Shown: positions 1 to 8,043 of the stretch, in pieces | Numbering within the stretch: the stretch's first letter is position 1 | Layout: each line of letters begins with the position of its first letter | Made by a program: the position numbers and the translations under genes | Origin: Candidatus Melainabacteria bacterium | GTDB taxonomy: Bacteria > Cyanobacteriota > Vampirovibrionia > Obscuribacterales > Obscuribacteraceae | NCBI GenBank assembly: GCA_020853845.1 | Contig: JADYYD010000336.1 | Span: 1 to 35,023, forward strand | DNA: 35,023 bases | Direction of reading: 5' to 3' | The notes under the pieces: model-generated | What the model saw: the letters and a program-made list of their open reading frames with translations, nothing else | Told to the model about the DNA's origin: nothing | Databases searched by the model: none

Positions 1-204
1 AAAGTTCTTTGTGCCAGTCTTATTGACGATAAAGTTGCCACCACTGCTTTGCGCTGCTGGTCATTGAATAAGGAGGGTTTCCTCCCCAATCGGGCGTGCG
101 TCGAAATCGTCAAGCATTGCACCAAATATGATGCCAATCTCGATGAGCAACTTTCGGCTCGCGGTTACTTCGTTCCAAACCGAATGCAATGGATCTGGAG
201 ATAA
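1..204 (+). CDS. C-terminal end of an unrecognised protein (5' end outside window)
   Basis: Reading frame 1 is open from the first base and ends at TAA 202-204, giving the last 67 residues of a protein that begins outside the window. The sequence is soluble and mixed in charge, with four cysteines (in the contexts VLCAS, LRCWS, RACVE and KHCTK) and an aromatic end (MQWIWR). I do not recognise a family. The unbroken frame and coding-like composition make a real gene end likely. It converges on the ArsR gene with an 18 bp gap. Confidence 0.6.
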   Translation, partial: KVLCASLIDDKVATTALRCWSLNKEGFLPNRACVEIVKHCTKYDANLDEQLSARGYFVPNRMQWIWR

Positions 205-222
205 TTGGCCGGAGTTGTTGAT

Positions 223-540
223 TTAAAGTTCTTTCAAGGTCTTCTGTAAATCAACCAGATGATTGTTGAAAATCTCCTTGGCCACATCCAGCAGGCGAAA
301 TACAGTCGGGTCGCTGCAGGAATAGTAGATGTTGTTTCCCTGCTTCCTTCCGACGACAAGATTTTTTGAACGCAGAACCGAAAGTTGCTGCGATGCGTTG
401 GGGAGCTCGACATCCAGTCTCTCTCTAATCTCAGACACTGTCAATTCTTCAGTGCGCAGCTCGTCAAGAATGCGAATTCTCAGTGGATTCGCAAGTGCTT
501 TGAAAAATTCCGCTTTGAAATTAACTAGTTTCTCTGACAT
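223..540 (-). CDS. ArsR/SmtB-family winged-helix repressor
   Basis: A 105-residue winged-helix regulator. From the start MSEKLVNFK it shows the family core: FKALANPLRIRILDEL (helices 1-2), a helix-turn-helix around SEIRERLDVELPNASQQLSVL, and a wing around VGRKQGNNIYYSCSDP. The frame extends 11 codons further upstream (to 573), but the internal ATG at 540 fits the family N-terminus better. The ELCVCDL-type metal site of helix 3 is absent (ELTVSEI), so it is probably not an arsenic or zinc sensor of the classical kind. It is the second gene of a minus-strand pair, 45 bp after the carbonic-anhydrase-like gene, and may autoregulate that pair. The inducing signal is unknown. Confidence 0.88.
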   Translation of the reverse strand: MSEKLVNFKAEFFKALANPLRIRILDELRTEELTVSEIRERLDVELPNASQQLSVLRSKNLVVGRKQGNNIYYSCSDPTVFRLLDVAKEIFNNHLVDLQKTLKEL

Positions 541-585
541 ATGGCAAGTTCGAGGCTCGCAAAACAATAGCACTCTCCTGGTGAA

Positions 586-1227
586 TTATGGAAGATTTCT
601 TATCAATTCGCTCGGCACGGCGCCGTTCAGTTCTCCCTCGTGCTGTACTTCGCTCAACCATTTTGGAATATAAAGCTTGCTGTCGTGAAGGCAGACAAAC
701 AATGGCGCAATCACGAGTTTGCGAAATACATTGCGAAGCCGTAAATACTCTTCGCGAAGCGCTTCCAACTCATCTTTTATGGCGTGCCGCGCGGCCTGCT
801 TCTGAACGTATTCTTCGGCAACTTCTTTCTCCCAGCCTTGATCGATGAAAGCCTGAACCACCTGTGGTGCCTTCTCGTACACTTTAGACATGCCGCAATC
901 GTTGTGTCCAATTATAATCAGATAGCGAACACCCTGAGATAGGGTATACCCGACGCTGAATTCGGAACCGATTACCCGCCCGCTGGCGCGCCTTATGACG
1001 TATGCATACATTTTGGGAATTGGTAATGAGTAGCGAAATTCGATGCATGTGGCAATCAACAACTCTACTTTGCCTGTCGCAGCAATCGGCCAACCAAAAT
1101 TTTGAGACATCACAAAGGACTCGATTGGCGTATCTCGCCAGGCTTCTGGAATGTCTTCCCTCGAGTGAATTTCTTTGAGCAAATCACGATATTTGTTGTC
1201 GGCTCTGACTGGCGGCGGAATGTTCAT
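586..1227 (-). CDS. Divergent beta-carbonic anhydrase-like protein
   Basis: A 213-residue protein with the outline of a beta-carbonic anhydrase. It has the first zinc cysteine in CIEFR (C61, E63, R65), an AYVIRRASG stretch in the position of the usual RNAG, and the second zinc pair in GHNDCGM (H108, C111). The catalytic Asp-Arg dyad of the family (CxDxR) is changed to Glu-Arg here, so activity is uncertain. It could hydrate CO2 or be a zinc-binding relative with another role. The start is well supported: GAGGAG at 1232-1237 sits just before the ATG. It is the first gene of a minus-strand pair with the ArsR gene and is divergent from the Ehr operon. Confidence 0.8.
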   Translation of the reverse strand: MNIPPPVRADNKYRDLLKEIHSREDIPEAWRDTPIESFVMSQNFGWPIAATGKVELLIATCIEFRYSLPIPKMYAYVIRRASGRVIGSEFSVGYTLSQGVRYLIIIGHNDCGMSKVYEKAPQVVQAFIDQGWEKEVAEEYVQKQAARHAIKDELEALREEYLRLRNVFRKLVIAPLFVCLHDSKLYIPKWLSEVQHEGELNGAVPSELIRNLP

Positions 1228-1557
1228 TTGGCTCCTCTTGCTTTGCGAAGGACGCAGCCTTTAGCCTTCAGGCAAGACCCAAAAGGATGCGCGGTTGATT
1301 GTTCTTAGCCGCATTATAGACAGCCGGTATTTTCAATAAGCTTGCAGTGATTCGAACAACAACAACAACAACTTGAATTGCATAGCATGGCCCGCCGCAT
1401 CGCTTGTTCTGCAGCCTGAAGCGCATTTTTTTCATGCTGATCAAAACACTCGTTTGTGCTGAATTGTAAAACTATTCAAGCAATTGCACAACTTCGCAAG
1501 CAGCTCGGAGCATAATGCATTGCGAAACCTTCGTGAAAGCTTAGGATTATCAAGTCT
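1228..1557. promoter_or_regulatory. Divergent intergenic region between the CA-like/arsR pair and the Ehr operon
   Basis: This 330 bp stretch holds no convincing gene. It must contain the promoters of both divergent transcription units, but I could not pick a -35/-10 pair with good spacing on either strand. It contains a short AAC trinucleotide tract (1355-1372) and an A/T-rich segment at about 1460-1480. AGGA at 1543-1546 is a plausible ribosome site for the GTG at 1558, although the spacer is long (about 11 nt). An ArsR operator would be expected here if the repressor autoregulates. Confidence 0.45.
1355..1372 (+). repeat. (AAC)6 trinucleotide repeat
   Basis: Six perfect AAC units lie in the non-coding region upstream of the Ehr operon. 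No repeat unit of this kind was noticed elsewhere in the window. It could vary in length by slippage, but being untranslated here it would act, if at all, on spacing or leader structure. Confidence 0.9.
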
Positions 1558-3528
1558 GTGCAGATTCAGGACATGGCAACCTTTGAAATGCTGGCTGTTC
1601 TTCTGGGTTTCCTCTCTTTAGCGCTGTTTTTTGGACACAGAAAGCATCTAAAACCTGCCATCCCAGCCGCTCTTACTTTTCTTGCCTCCCTTGCGGCAAT
1701 GGCCTGGCTGATTTTAACCTGGGGGCATAATTTCCATTGGCAGACGCAGGCGCCCTTTTTGCTTGGAGTATTTCCGCTTACCTTTGAAGTCGATGGACTT
1801 ACCCGGCTTTTCTTGCTGCTTCTAAGCACTCTTACCTGCGCTGTCAGCGTTTTCTCGCCCAGTTACATATCTCATATCGCAGCAAAAACCCATGCTGGTC
1901 AATATTGGATTTGCTTTTGGCTTTTTATCGTTTCAATGTATGCAGTGGTCTCGAGTGCCGATGCCATCACTTTTCTTGTCGCATGGGAGTTGATGTCGCT
2001 TGCTTCCATAGCTCTGGTTGCGACTGACCATTCGCACCAGTCTGTTCAAAAGTCAGCGTTTATATATCTGGGCGCCACAAGAGTTGCCAGCGCTTTTTTG
2101 GCAGGAGGTTTTCTCTGGATGCATTCGATTACGGGGAGCTGGACCTTTCATGATTGGACGTTTTGTATTGAATCAACATATATACCGGCTTTTCTCATTC
2201 TCATTGGCTTTTGCATAAAATCGGGAATTTGGCCATTTCACATTTGGCTGCCTTATGCACATCCTTCTGCACCGGCATCGGTATCAGCGATTATGAGCGG
2301 CTTCATGATAAAGGTTTCTGTGTATGCGCTGATTCGAATTCTTGTTTTTGGAGCGCTCAATTCATTGTGGATCATCGCAATTGCGTTTGCCTTGTCCGTA
2401 ATCTCGACTTTTTGGGGAGTGCTTTTTGCTCTCGTGCAAAACGACCTGAAAAAATTGCTGGCTTATTCCAGCATTGAAAATATCGGATTGGTTGTTATGG
2501 CAATCGCTCTGTCTTTATATGCGCGGGCGCATTCGCTGCCGACCATCGCAGACCTTGCCATAATCGCTGCTGTTTTCCACTCATGGAATCACGGACTGTT
2601 AAAATGCTTGCTTTTTCTTTCAGCCGGGGCGGTTGATGCCCAAGCGCACACAAGAGACTTGCGCAGTTTGGGAGGTCTGGCAAAACGCATGCCCTGGACA
2701 ATGGCATTTTTTTTTACGGGCAGCTTTGCGATATGTTCAATTCCACCCCTAAACGGGTTTTCAAGCAAGTGGCTGCTCTATGAAAGTTTCTTTCAAAACA
2801 TTCTTCTGTCACCAACAGCCATTGAAAAGGGGCTTTCGTTGGCAGTCATCTGTTTGCTGTCTGCTGTAGGTGCATTGGCGATTGCCGTCTTTGTAAAGGC
2901 TATGGGTGTCGGCTTTCTTGGCGTTGCTCGCAGCAAATCAGCTCAGCGCGCGCAAGAGGCAGGTGTGGGAATATTAGTTGCCCAAGCAGCTCTGGTTATC
3001 TTGTGTGTTGCGTCGGGCGCAAATTCTGAGTTTGTTTGCAGGCTGATTGCCCAGTCCCTTACATCCTCCGGTTTGAAAGTCAGCTACACCATTTCCAATG
3101 GCTTGCCGACAGGAACCGTTGCGATACTTCTGAGCATGCTGGCTGCTTCTATTTACATGATTTTCTTAAAGACATCAAAGGTGACCAAATACAGAACATG
3201 GGATTGCGGATTCGGCTCCCTTACAGAAAAAACGCAAGTTAGCGCAGATTCTTTTGCACAACCTTTGGCGCGTATATTCAGACCATTCCTTAGATACCAA
3301 AATTCAGCCAAATTTGAAGGAGCGGATCGCAGGCATTTTCCAGAAGAAGTCACTGTCGAGACTCAAATAATCTCCATACTGGAGAATCGCGTTTACTTGC
3401 CGGCCTTGGCTTTATTCGGTGGTCTCGCTAAGCTGCTATCCCGTTTGCAAGCTGGCAGCATTCATCTTTATCTTCTGTATGTTTGTGCCACGCTTTGTCT
3501 GCTGCTCATCCTGGGGATGACTTTATGA
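1558..3528 (+). CDS. hyfB: HyfB/NuoL-type antiporter-like subunit of an Ehr complex
   Basis: A 656-residue very hydrophobic protein of about 14-16 membrane segments, close in length to HyfB/HycC. It carries the hallmarks of the Mrp/NuoL antiporter family: a glutamate in WELMSLAS, a lysine in KSGIWPFHIWLP followed by HPSAPASVSA, a second lysine in SGFMIKVSVY, NDLKKLLAYSSIEN, and HSWNHGLLKCLLFLSAG. These charged residues form the proton or cation path in the family. A GTG at 1558 is taken as start; an ATG at 1573 is the alternative, but its AGGA is only 1 nt away. It is the first gene of a six-gene operon and its TGA overlaps the ATG of the next gene. It is inferred to couple redox energy to ion transport across the inner membrane. 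Confidence 0.92.
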   Translation: MQIQDMATFEMLAVLLGFLSLALFFGHRKHLKPAIPAALTFLASLAAMAWLILTWGHNFHWQTQAPFLLGVFPLTFEVDGLTRLFLLLLSTLTCAVSVFSPSYISHIAAKTHAGQYWICFWLFIVSMYAVVSSADAITFLVAWELMSLASIALVATDHSHQSVQKSAFIYLGATRVASAFLAGGFLWMHSITGSWTFHDWTFCIESTYIPAFLILIGFCIKSGIWPFHIWLPYAHPSAPASVSAIMSGFMIKVSVYALIRILVFGALNSLWIIAIAFALSVISTFWGVLFALVQNDLKKLLAYSSIENIGLVVMAIALSLYARAHSLPTIADLAIIAAVFHSWNHGLLKCLLFLSAGAVDAQAHTRDLRSLGGLAKRMPWTMAFFFTGSFAICSIPPLNGFSSKWLLYESFFQNILLSPTAIEKGLSLAVICLLSAVGALAIAVFVKAMGVGFLGVARSKSAQRAQEAGVGILVAQAALVILCVASGANSEFVCRLIAQSLTSSGLKVSYTISNGLPTGTVAILLSMLAASIYMIFLKTSKVTKYRTWDCGFGSLTEKTQVSADSFAQPLARIFRPFLRYQNSAKFEGADRRHFPEEVTVETQIISILENRVYLPALALFGGLAKLLSRLQAGSIHLYLLYVCATLCLLLILGMTL

Positions 3529-4463
3529 CTGCGCTCTTGCACTGGCTGACTTTCCTGTTGAGCATCATTCTTCTTCCAGTTTTGACGCTCGGCACAATAC
3601 GTAAAACGAAGGCCCGGCTGCAGAACAGAATTGGCCCGCCGATTTGTCAGCCAATTTACGATCTTGTAAAACTGTCGCGAAAAGGAGAGACGATAAGCAG
3701 CACCATGTGTGGTGTGTTCAGACTTTCGTCTCTTTTGGCTTTTGCGGACATTCTCGTGCTTGCGTGGCTTACTCCCTGGCTTTGTTTTAAACCATGGGCA
3801 CCGCACTCTAACATCTTCATGGTCGTTTATTTGTTTGCGTTTGCTCGTATGTTTACACTTCTAGGTTCGTTAGACTCCGGCTCCGCATTTGGTGCGTTCA
3901 GCGCGAGCAGAGAAGCTACTTTGAGCTTACTGGTCGAACCAGCCGTTTTGCTTGCCTTGGTCTCCTTAGGTATTTTCTTTGGCAGCAGCGATCTTCGCGT
4001 GATTTTTTCACACCAGACAAACCAAACTTTTACAGATTCCGCAATCTGGATCGCAGCAGGTCTGGCGATATTCTTTTCCAGCCTGGTCGAACTGTCGCGT
4101 ATGCCTGTAGATGATCCAACTACGCATCTGGAATTAACCATGATCCACGAAGCCATGATTCTGGAGGCTTCGGGTCGTAATCTTGCGCTCATCGAATTTG
4201 CGCACGCATTAAAAATGAGCATCTTTTTCGGACTTGCCTCACAGTGCTTTTTAAGAGCGTTTCCACAATTCAACACATTCAATGTTTATTCACAGGGCGG
4301 ACTGAACATTGTCGGGATCTTAGGTCTGGCGTTGTTCGTCGGCTTGTTGGAAAGCCTGATAGTTAAACTGCAATGGCGAAAAGTTCCTGAATTTATTGCT
4401 TATATTCTGAGCTTGAGTCTAATCGCGTCTTTGGCAGCGATAGGAGCTGGGGTAATCAAATGA
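3525..4463 (+). CDS. hyfC: HyfC/NuoH-type membrane subunit of an Ehr complex
   Basis: A 312-residue membrane protein of about eight helices, the usual size for HyfC/HycD. It shows the NuoH-like quinone-site loop signature (KARLQNRIGPP, CQPIYDLVKL) and the second conserved loop DDPTTHLELTMIHEAMILE with its acidic residues. The start is the ATG at 3525, which shares ATGA with the stop of hyfB. The longer open frame upstream lies inside hyfB. In the family this subunit anchors the peripheral arm and links redox chemistry to the antiporter-like subunits. Its stop again overlaps the next start (ATGA at 4460-4463). Confidence 0.92.
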   Translation: MTALLHWLTFLLSIILLPVLTLGTIRKTKARLQNRIGPPICQPIYDLVKLSRKGETISSTMCGVFRLSSLLAFADILVLAWLTPWLCFKPWAPHSNIFMVVYLFAFARMFTLLGSLDSGSAFGAFSASREATLSLLVEPAVLLALVSLGIFFGSSDLRVIFSHQTNQTFTDSAIWIAAGLAIFFSSLVELSRMPVDDPTTHLELTMIHEAMILEASGRNLALIEFAHALKMSIFFGLASQCFLRAFPQFNTFNVYSQGGLNIVGILGLALFVGLLESLIVKLQWRKVPEFIAYILSLSLIASLAAIGAGVIK

Positions 4464-5113
4464 CGGTCACAGCCACAGAAATTTGCGTTTTGACCGCGGC
4501 TCTGCTTGCTTGTCTCATAGTCGGCTCTCTGCACTTGAAGGTGAATCTCTGGTTGTATGCAATGTCGACGCTTTTCATAGCGTTGGCAACGGCGGCGGCG
4601 GCTCTGGAGCATTCTGAAACTGGATTGTTTGTAATAGCCATCTTAATTGCCCTTCTCAAATCTATTGCTATTCCAAAATTCTTTTCGTGGGCGATAGATA
4701 AGTTGCATGTATACAGAGATTTAGGTGCCATCATCGCGCCCCCTCTGGCCATGCATGCTGCTATCTTGCTTTTTTCTTTGAGCTTCATTTTGACAAAGGA
4801 AATACCTTCACCTGCTGGACCCGGCAATGGCTGGTTTGGGGCGGCAGGTGGAATTTCACTGGTTTTTACTGGGCTATTGCTGATGCTTACACGACGGCTG
4901 GCAATCAGTCAGATTTTTGGATTTCTGGTAATCGAAAATGGAATTTACGTTTTTGCCCTTACGCAGACGAAAGGCATGCCATTAATGGTCGAAATGGGTA
5001 TTTTGCTTGATGTGCTTGTCGGGGTTATGGTTTCGGGCCTCTTGTTGTTTAAAATTCAGAAGAGCTTTGAACACATAGACGTCGGACAATTGACGCAGCT
5101 CAAAGAACCCTAG
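4460..5113 (+). CDS. hyfE: HyfE/NuoK-like membrane subunit
   Basis: A 217-residue membrane protein of about six or seven helices, matching the size of HyfE (a NuoK-like half with extra helices). Recognisable pieces are a lysine-bearing helix around IALLKSIAIPKFFSWAIDKL and GFLVIENGIYVFAL, the glutamate-containing NuoK-type helix. Translation is coupled to hyfC by the ATGA overlap. The gene ends 12 bp before the GTG start of hyfF. It is inferred to be part of the ion-translocating membrane arm. Confidence 0.88.
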   Translation: MTVTATEICVLTAALLACLIVGSLHLKVNLWLYAMSTLFIALATAAAALEHSETGLFVIAILIALLKSIAIPKFFSWAIDKLHVYRDLGAIIAPPLAMHAAILLFSLSFILTKEIPSPAGPGNGWFGAAGGISLVFTGLLLMLTRRLAISQIFGFLVIENGIYVFALTQTKGMPLMVEMGILLDVLVGVMVSGLLLFKIQKSFEHIDVGQLTQLKEP

Positions 5114-5125
5114 AGGGCTCGATCA

Positions 5126-6553
5126 GTGAATTTCTTCATCTCAGTAACAGCAATTCCATTAGCGACAGTAATTCTATCTTTGACAAAGTTGAAGGTCGAA
5201 CAACTCAGGCTGGTTGTTCCAGTAATGTCATGGCTTCAATTTGGAGTGTTGACCTTTCTTTCCTTGCCTGCACTTCAAAACAATCACTCTTTTCTGACAT
5301 TTAGTGTCGACTTTTCGATCGAAAAGATCGGCGCATGCTTCTTGTTACTGACTAACTTTATTGCCGCCGCATCAATAACGCATGCTACGTGTTTCTTTGC
5401 CAATGAGAAATTGGTTGGTCGAGGTGAAGATCCGCAACATGAGAAGCTTTATTATGCGGCGTGCGCATTATTTGTAACCGCCATGAGCTTTGTATTTCTG
5501 TCGGACAATCTTGGTCTTTTATGGGTTTCAATTGAAGCAACTACTTTGTTTTCTGCAGCACTCGTGTATTTTTCTCGGGACAAACATTCTCTTGAGGCAA
5601 CATGGAAATACCTCATCATTTGTTCGGTAGGCATAGCTTTCGCACTTTTGGGCATCATTCTTATTTTTGCCTCCAGCCAACATGGCGCCATCGCTGGTGG
5701 GTCGTTGAGTTTAAGGCTTTTAGTCGACCACGCAAACGAACTTCAGCCAAAACTCCTGCAGTTCGGCTATATATTTTGTCTCTTGGGATTCGGGACAAAA
5801 GCGGGTGTGTTCCCATTGCATACATGGCTTCCTGACGCTCACTCAGAGGCACCGGCTCCCGCCTCGGCACTGCTCTCCGGAGCACTTCTCAACTGTGCGC
5901 TTTTCTCGATCTGTCGAGTTACGGAAATTATCCAGGTCAGTGGGCATTCGTTTTTTGCAACGTTCCTTCCCATTAGTTGGGGCGCTCTGACTGCGCTTGC
6001 TGCAAGCTTTTTTCTCATTCATCAAGTTGGTATCAAAAGGCTCTGGGCATACTCGAGCATCGAGAATGTAGGAATAATGCTTGTTGCAATTGGTTTGGGT
6101 TCGCCACCCCTGTTCTTTTTTCAGGCCCTCAATCACAGTCTGGCTAAAGTCGCATTGTTTCTTCTTTCGGGAAATATCATTCAGAGTGCAGGCACAAAAG
6201 AACTCAAACAAATTAAAGGCATCCTGCAAGTATCTCCGTCGTGGGGCATTACGTTTGCTGCCGCTGCTGCTGCTGTCACCGGGATGCCTCCTTTCGGCAG
6301 TTTTGTTGCGGAATGGATGATTCTGTCTCACTGTGGTGATTTGGTTCAGCGCATTGCTGCTGGTGTTTTGCTCTTTGCCTTGGCGTTGAGTTTTATTGCC
6401 GTGAGTCTTCATGTCGGCCGAATTCTCTGGGGAAAACCAAAACATCAAATTGCCGTGCTCCCGACGTTTTCATCGACGTTAATTCCACTGTTACTCTGTA
6501 TTTTTTCACTGCTCGCCGGCAGCACCTGCTTGCCGACTTTTTTCTTTGATTAG
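5126..6553 (+). CDS. hyfF: HyfF/NuoN-type antiporter-like subunit of an Ehr complex
   Basis: A 475-residue second antiporter-like subunit. Family signatures are WVSIEATTLFSA (conserved glutamate), KAGVFPLHTWLPDAHSEAPAPASALLSG (conserved lysine and histidines), GIKRLWAYSSIENVG and NHSLAKVALFLLSGN. The start is a GTG at 5126, with GAGGG at 5113-5117 as a possible ribosome site. It ends 2 bp before hyfG. With hyfB it gives the complex two antiporter-like modules, as in Hyf-type rather than Hyc-type complexes. Confidence 0.92.
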   Translation: MNFFISVTAIPLATVILSLTKLKVEQLRLVVPVMSWLQFGVLTFLSLPALQNNHSFLTFSVDFSIEKIGACFLLLTNFIAAASITHATCFFANEKLVGRGEDPQHEKLYYAACALFVTAMSFVFLSDNLGLLWVSIEATTLFSAALVYFSRDKHSLEATWKYLIICSVGIAFALLGIILIFASSQHGAIAGGSLSLRLLVDHANELQPKLLQFGYIFCLLGFGTKAGVFPLHTWLPDAHSEAPAPASALLSGALLNCALFSICRVTEIIQVSGHSFFATFLPISWGALTALAASFFLIHQVGIKRLWAYSSIENVGIMLVAIGLGSPPLFFFQALNHSLAKVALFLLSGNIIQSAGTKELKQIKGILQVSPSWGITFAAAAAAVTGMPPFGSFVAEWMILSHCGDLVQRIAAGVLLFALALSFIAVSLHVGRILWGKPKHQIAVLPTFSSTLIPLLLCIFSLLAGSTCLPTFFFD

Positions 6554-6555
6554 CC

Positions 6556-8034
6556 ATGAATATCGACATAATTCCAATTGAAGCAGAACTCAGACAAGAT
6601 GCGCTTTTGTCATGGCTGAATCAGCCCGGTAAGCGTCTTGGTCTCATCACGTCGAACGATGGCGGGCAGATCGTCACTTTGCTGCTTGATACTGCAGATA
6701 GTGCAGCTACTATCTGGGAATCACAGATGAGTGACTGTAAGTACAGCTCGTTGACTCCCCGCATTACTCAAGCGCACTGGATGGAACGCACGATGTGGGA
6801 CATGTTCGGACTTGAGCCAACCCATCACCCGCGGCTGAAACATAATTTGTTGCATGAACCGTACGAAGAGAAGTTCTATCCATTACGCAAAGAGAACGAT
6901 GTTGTTGCTCGCTCCGGGCACAGACAATACCATTCGCTGAAAGTAAAGGGCGACGGAATTTACGAGATACCGGTTGGTCCGATTCATGCAGGAATAATTG
7001 AACCTGGTCATTTTCATTTTAGTTGTGTTGGGGAAATAATCTTCAACCTCGAGATTCGTTTGGGATATGTTCATAGAGGGATAGAAAAAAAACTGTCAGA
7101 AATGAATTGGCAGAAGCAGCGGTTTCTTGTCGAGGCGGCGGCAAGTGACAGCGCCGCTGCTTATGCGCTCGCCCATGCGGTGGCATTGGAAAGTTGTATA
7201 GATCTGGTTGTGCCTGAAAAAGCACAGCATCTCAGATCGCTTGCACTCGAAATAGAAAGAGTGGCCATGCACATTGGTGATCTCGCCGGGCTGGCGGCAG
7301 ACGTTGGTTTTCTTGCTATATCTTCGTCTCTTGGACGCTTGCGTGGTGCGAGTTTGGGACTGGCGGATCTTGTTTCCGGCAATCGGTTTCTCAAAGGTTT
7401 TATCTGTCCAGGCGGGGTGATACAGGATCCCGACGGTAATCTTTCCAAACTGAAGGCAAAAGCAAAAAATCTCCAAAAAGAATTGGAGCCAGTTGTAAGG
7501 TATTTTCTTACCAATCAAGTTGTTCTCGATCGTATGGAAAACATTGGCAAAGTATCAGAAAGATTGGCAAAGGACTTTGGACTTGTAGGAGTGGCGGGAA
7601 GAGCATCGAATCAGATGTATGACGTGCGTCATCATTTTTCAGCGGGGGTCTATCCTTTACTTAAGCCAGCGATAGTGCTCGAGAAGGAAGGAGATGTCTT
7701 CTGTCGAGCCAAAGTTCGCGCAAATGAACTCGTCGACAGTCTTGCTTTTATCGACATGCTGCTCGAAACAATGCCTTGCGGATCGCACAGTACAAACATG
7801 CCGGATGCGCTGCGTGCCAATGCCGTCGGTCTGGGTATCGTAGAAGCCCACAGAGGCGAATTGATTCATTTAGTCTTTACGGACGAACAAGGAAATTGCA
7901 AACGTTATGCGATCAAAGACCCTAGCGTAAACAACTGGACTGGGCTTGCAATTGCGGCAAGAAACAATCTGGTTTCAGACTTCCCACTCTGCAATAAGAG
8001 TTTCAGCCTTTCATACAGCGGTCACGATCTTTAA
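6556..8034 (+). CDS. hyfG: NuoC-NuoD fusion large subunit of an Ehr complex, lacking the [NiFe] cysteines
   Basis: A 492-residue fusion. Residues 1-115 are NuoC-like (AHWMERTMWDMFGLEPTHHP at 73-92). From about 125 it is NuoD / group 4 large subunit-like (YEIPVGPIHAGIIEPGHFHF, IRLGYVHRGIEK). In true [NiFe] hydrogenases the metal is held by an N-terminal CxxC and a C-terminal DPCxxC. Here the first site reads EAAASDSAAAYA (193-204) and the second reads DPSVNNW from 455, so all four ligands are gone. The same loss defines the Ehr complexes related to group 4 hydrogenases. The redox partner is therefore not H2, and what it reduces or oxidises is unknown. No hydrogenase maturation (hyp) genes occur nearby, which fits. 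Confidence 0.92.
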   Translation: MNIDIIPIEAELRQDALLSWLNQPGKRLGLITSNDGGQIVTLLLDTADSAATIWESQMSDCKYSSLTPRITQAHWMERTMWDMFGLEPTHHPRLKHNLLHEPYEEKFYPLRKENDVVARSGHRQYHSLKVKGDGIYEIPVGPIHAGIIEPGHFHFSCVGEIIFNLEIRLGYVHRGIEKKLSEMNWQKQRFLVEAAASDSAAAYALAHAVALESCIDLVVPEKAQHLRSLALEIERVAMHIGDLAGLAADVGFLAISSSLGRLRGASLGLADLVSGNRFLKGFICPGGVIQDPDGNLSKLKAKAKNLQKELEPVVRYFLTNQVVLDRMENIGKVSERLAKDFGLVGVAGRASNQMYDVRHHFSAGVYPLLKPAIVLEKEGDVFCRAKVRANELVDSLAFIDMLLETMPCGSHSTNMPDALRANAVGLGIVEAHRGELIHLVFTDEQGNCKRYAIKDPSVNNWTGLAIAARNNLVSDFPLCNKSFSLSYSGHDL

Positions 8035-8043
8035 GGTGCAACA

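Noticed and set aside
1355-1372. CRISPR or other repeat array
   Set aside because: It is a simple trinucleotide run with no spacers; no CRISPR array found anywhere in the window.
5843-6448. 201-residue minus-strand frame inside hyfF
   Set aside because: Composition is not protein-like and it lies entirely antisense to a well-supported membrane protein.
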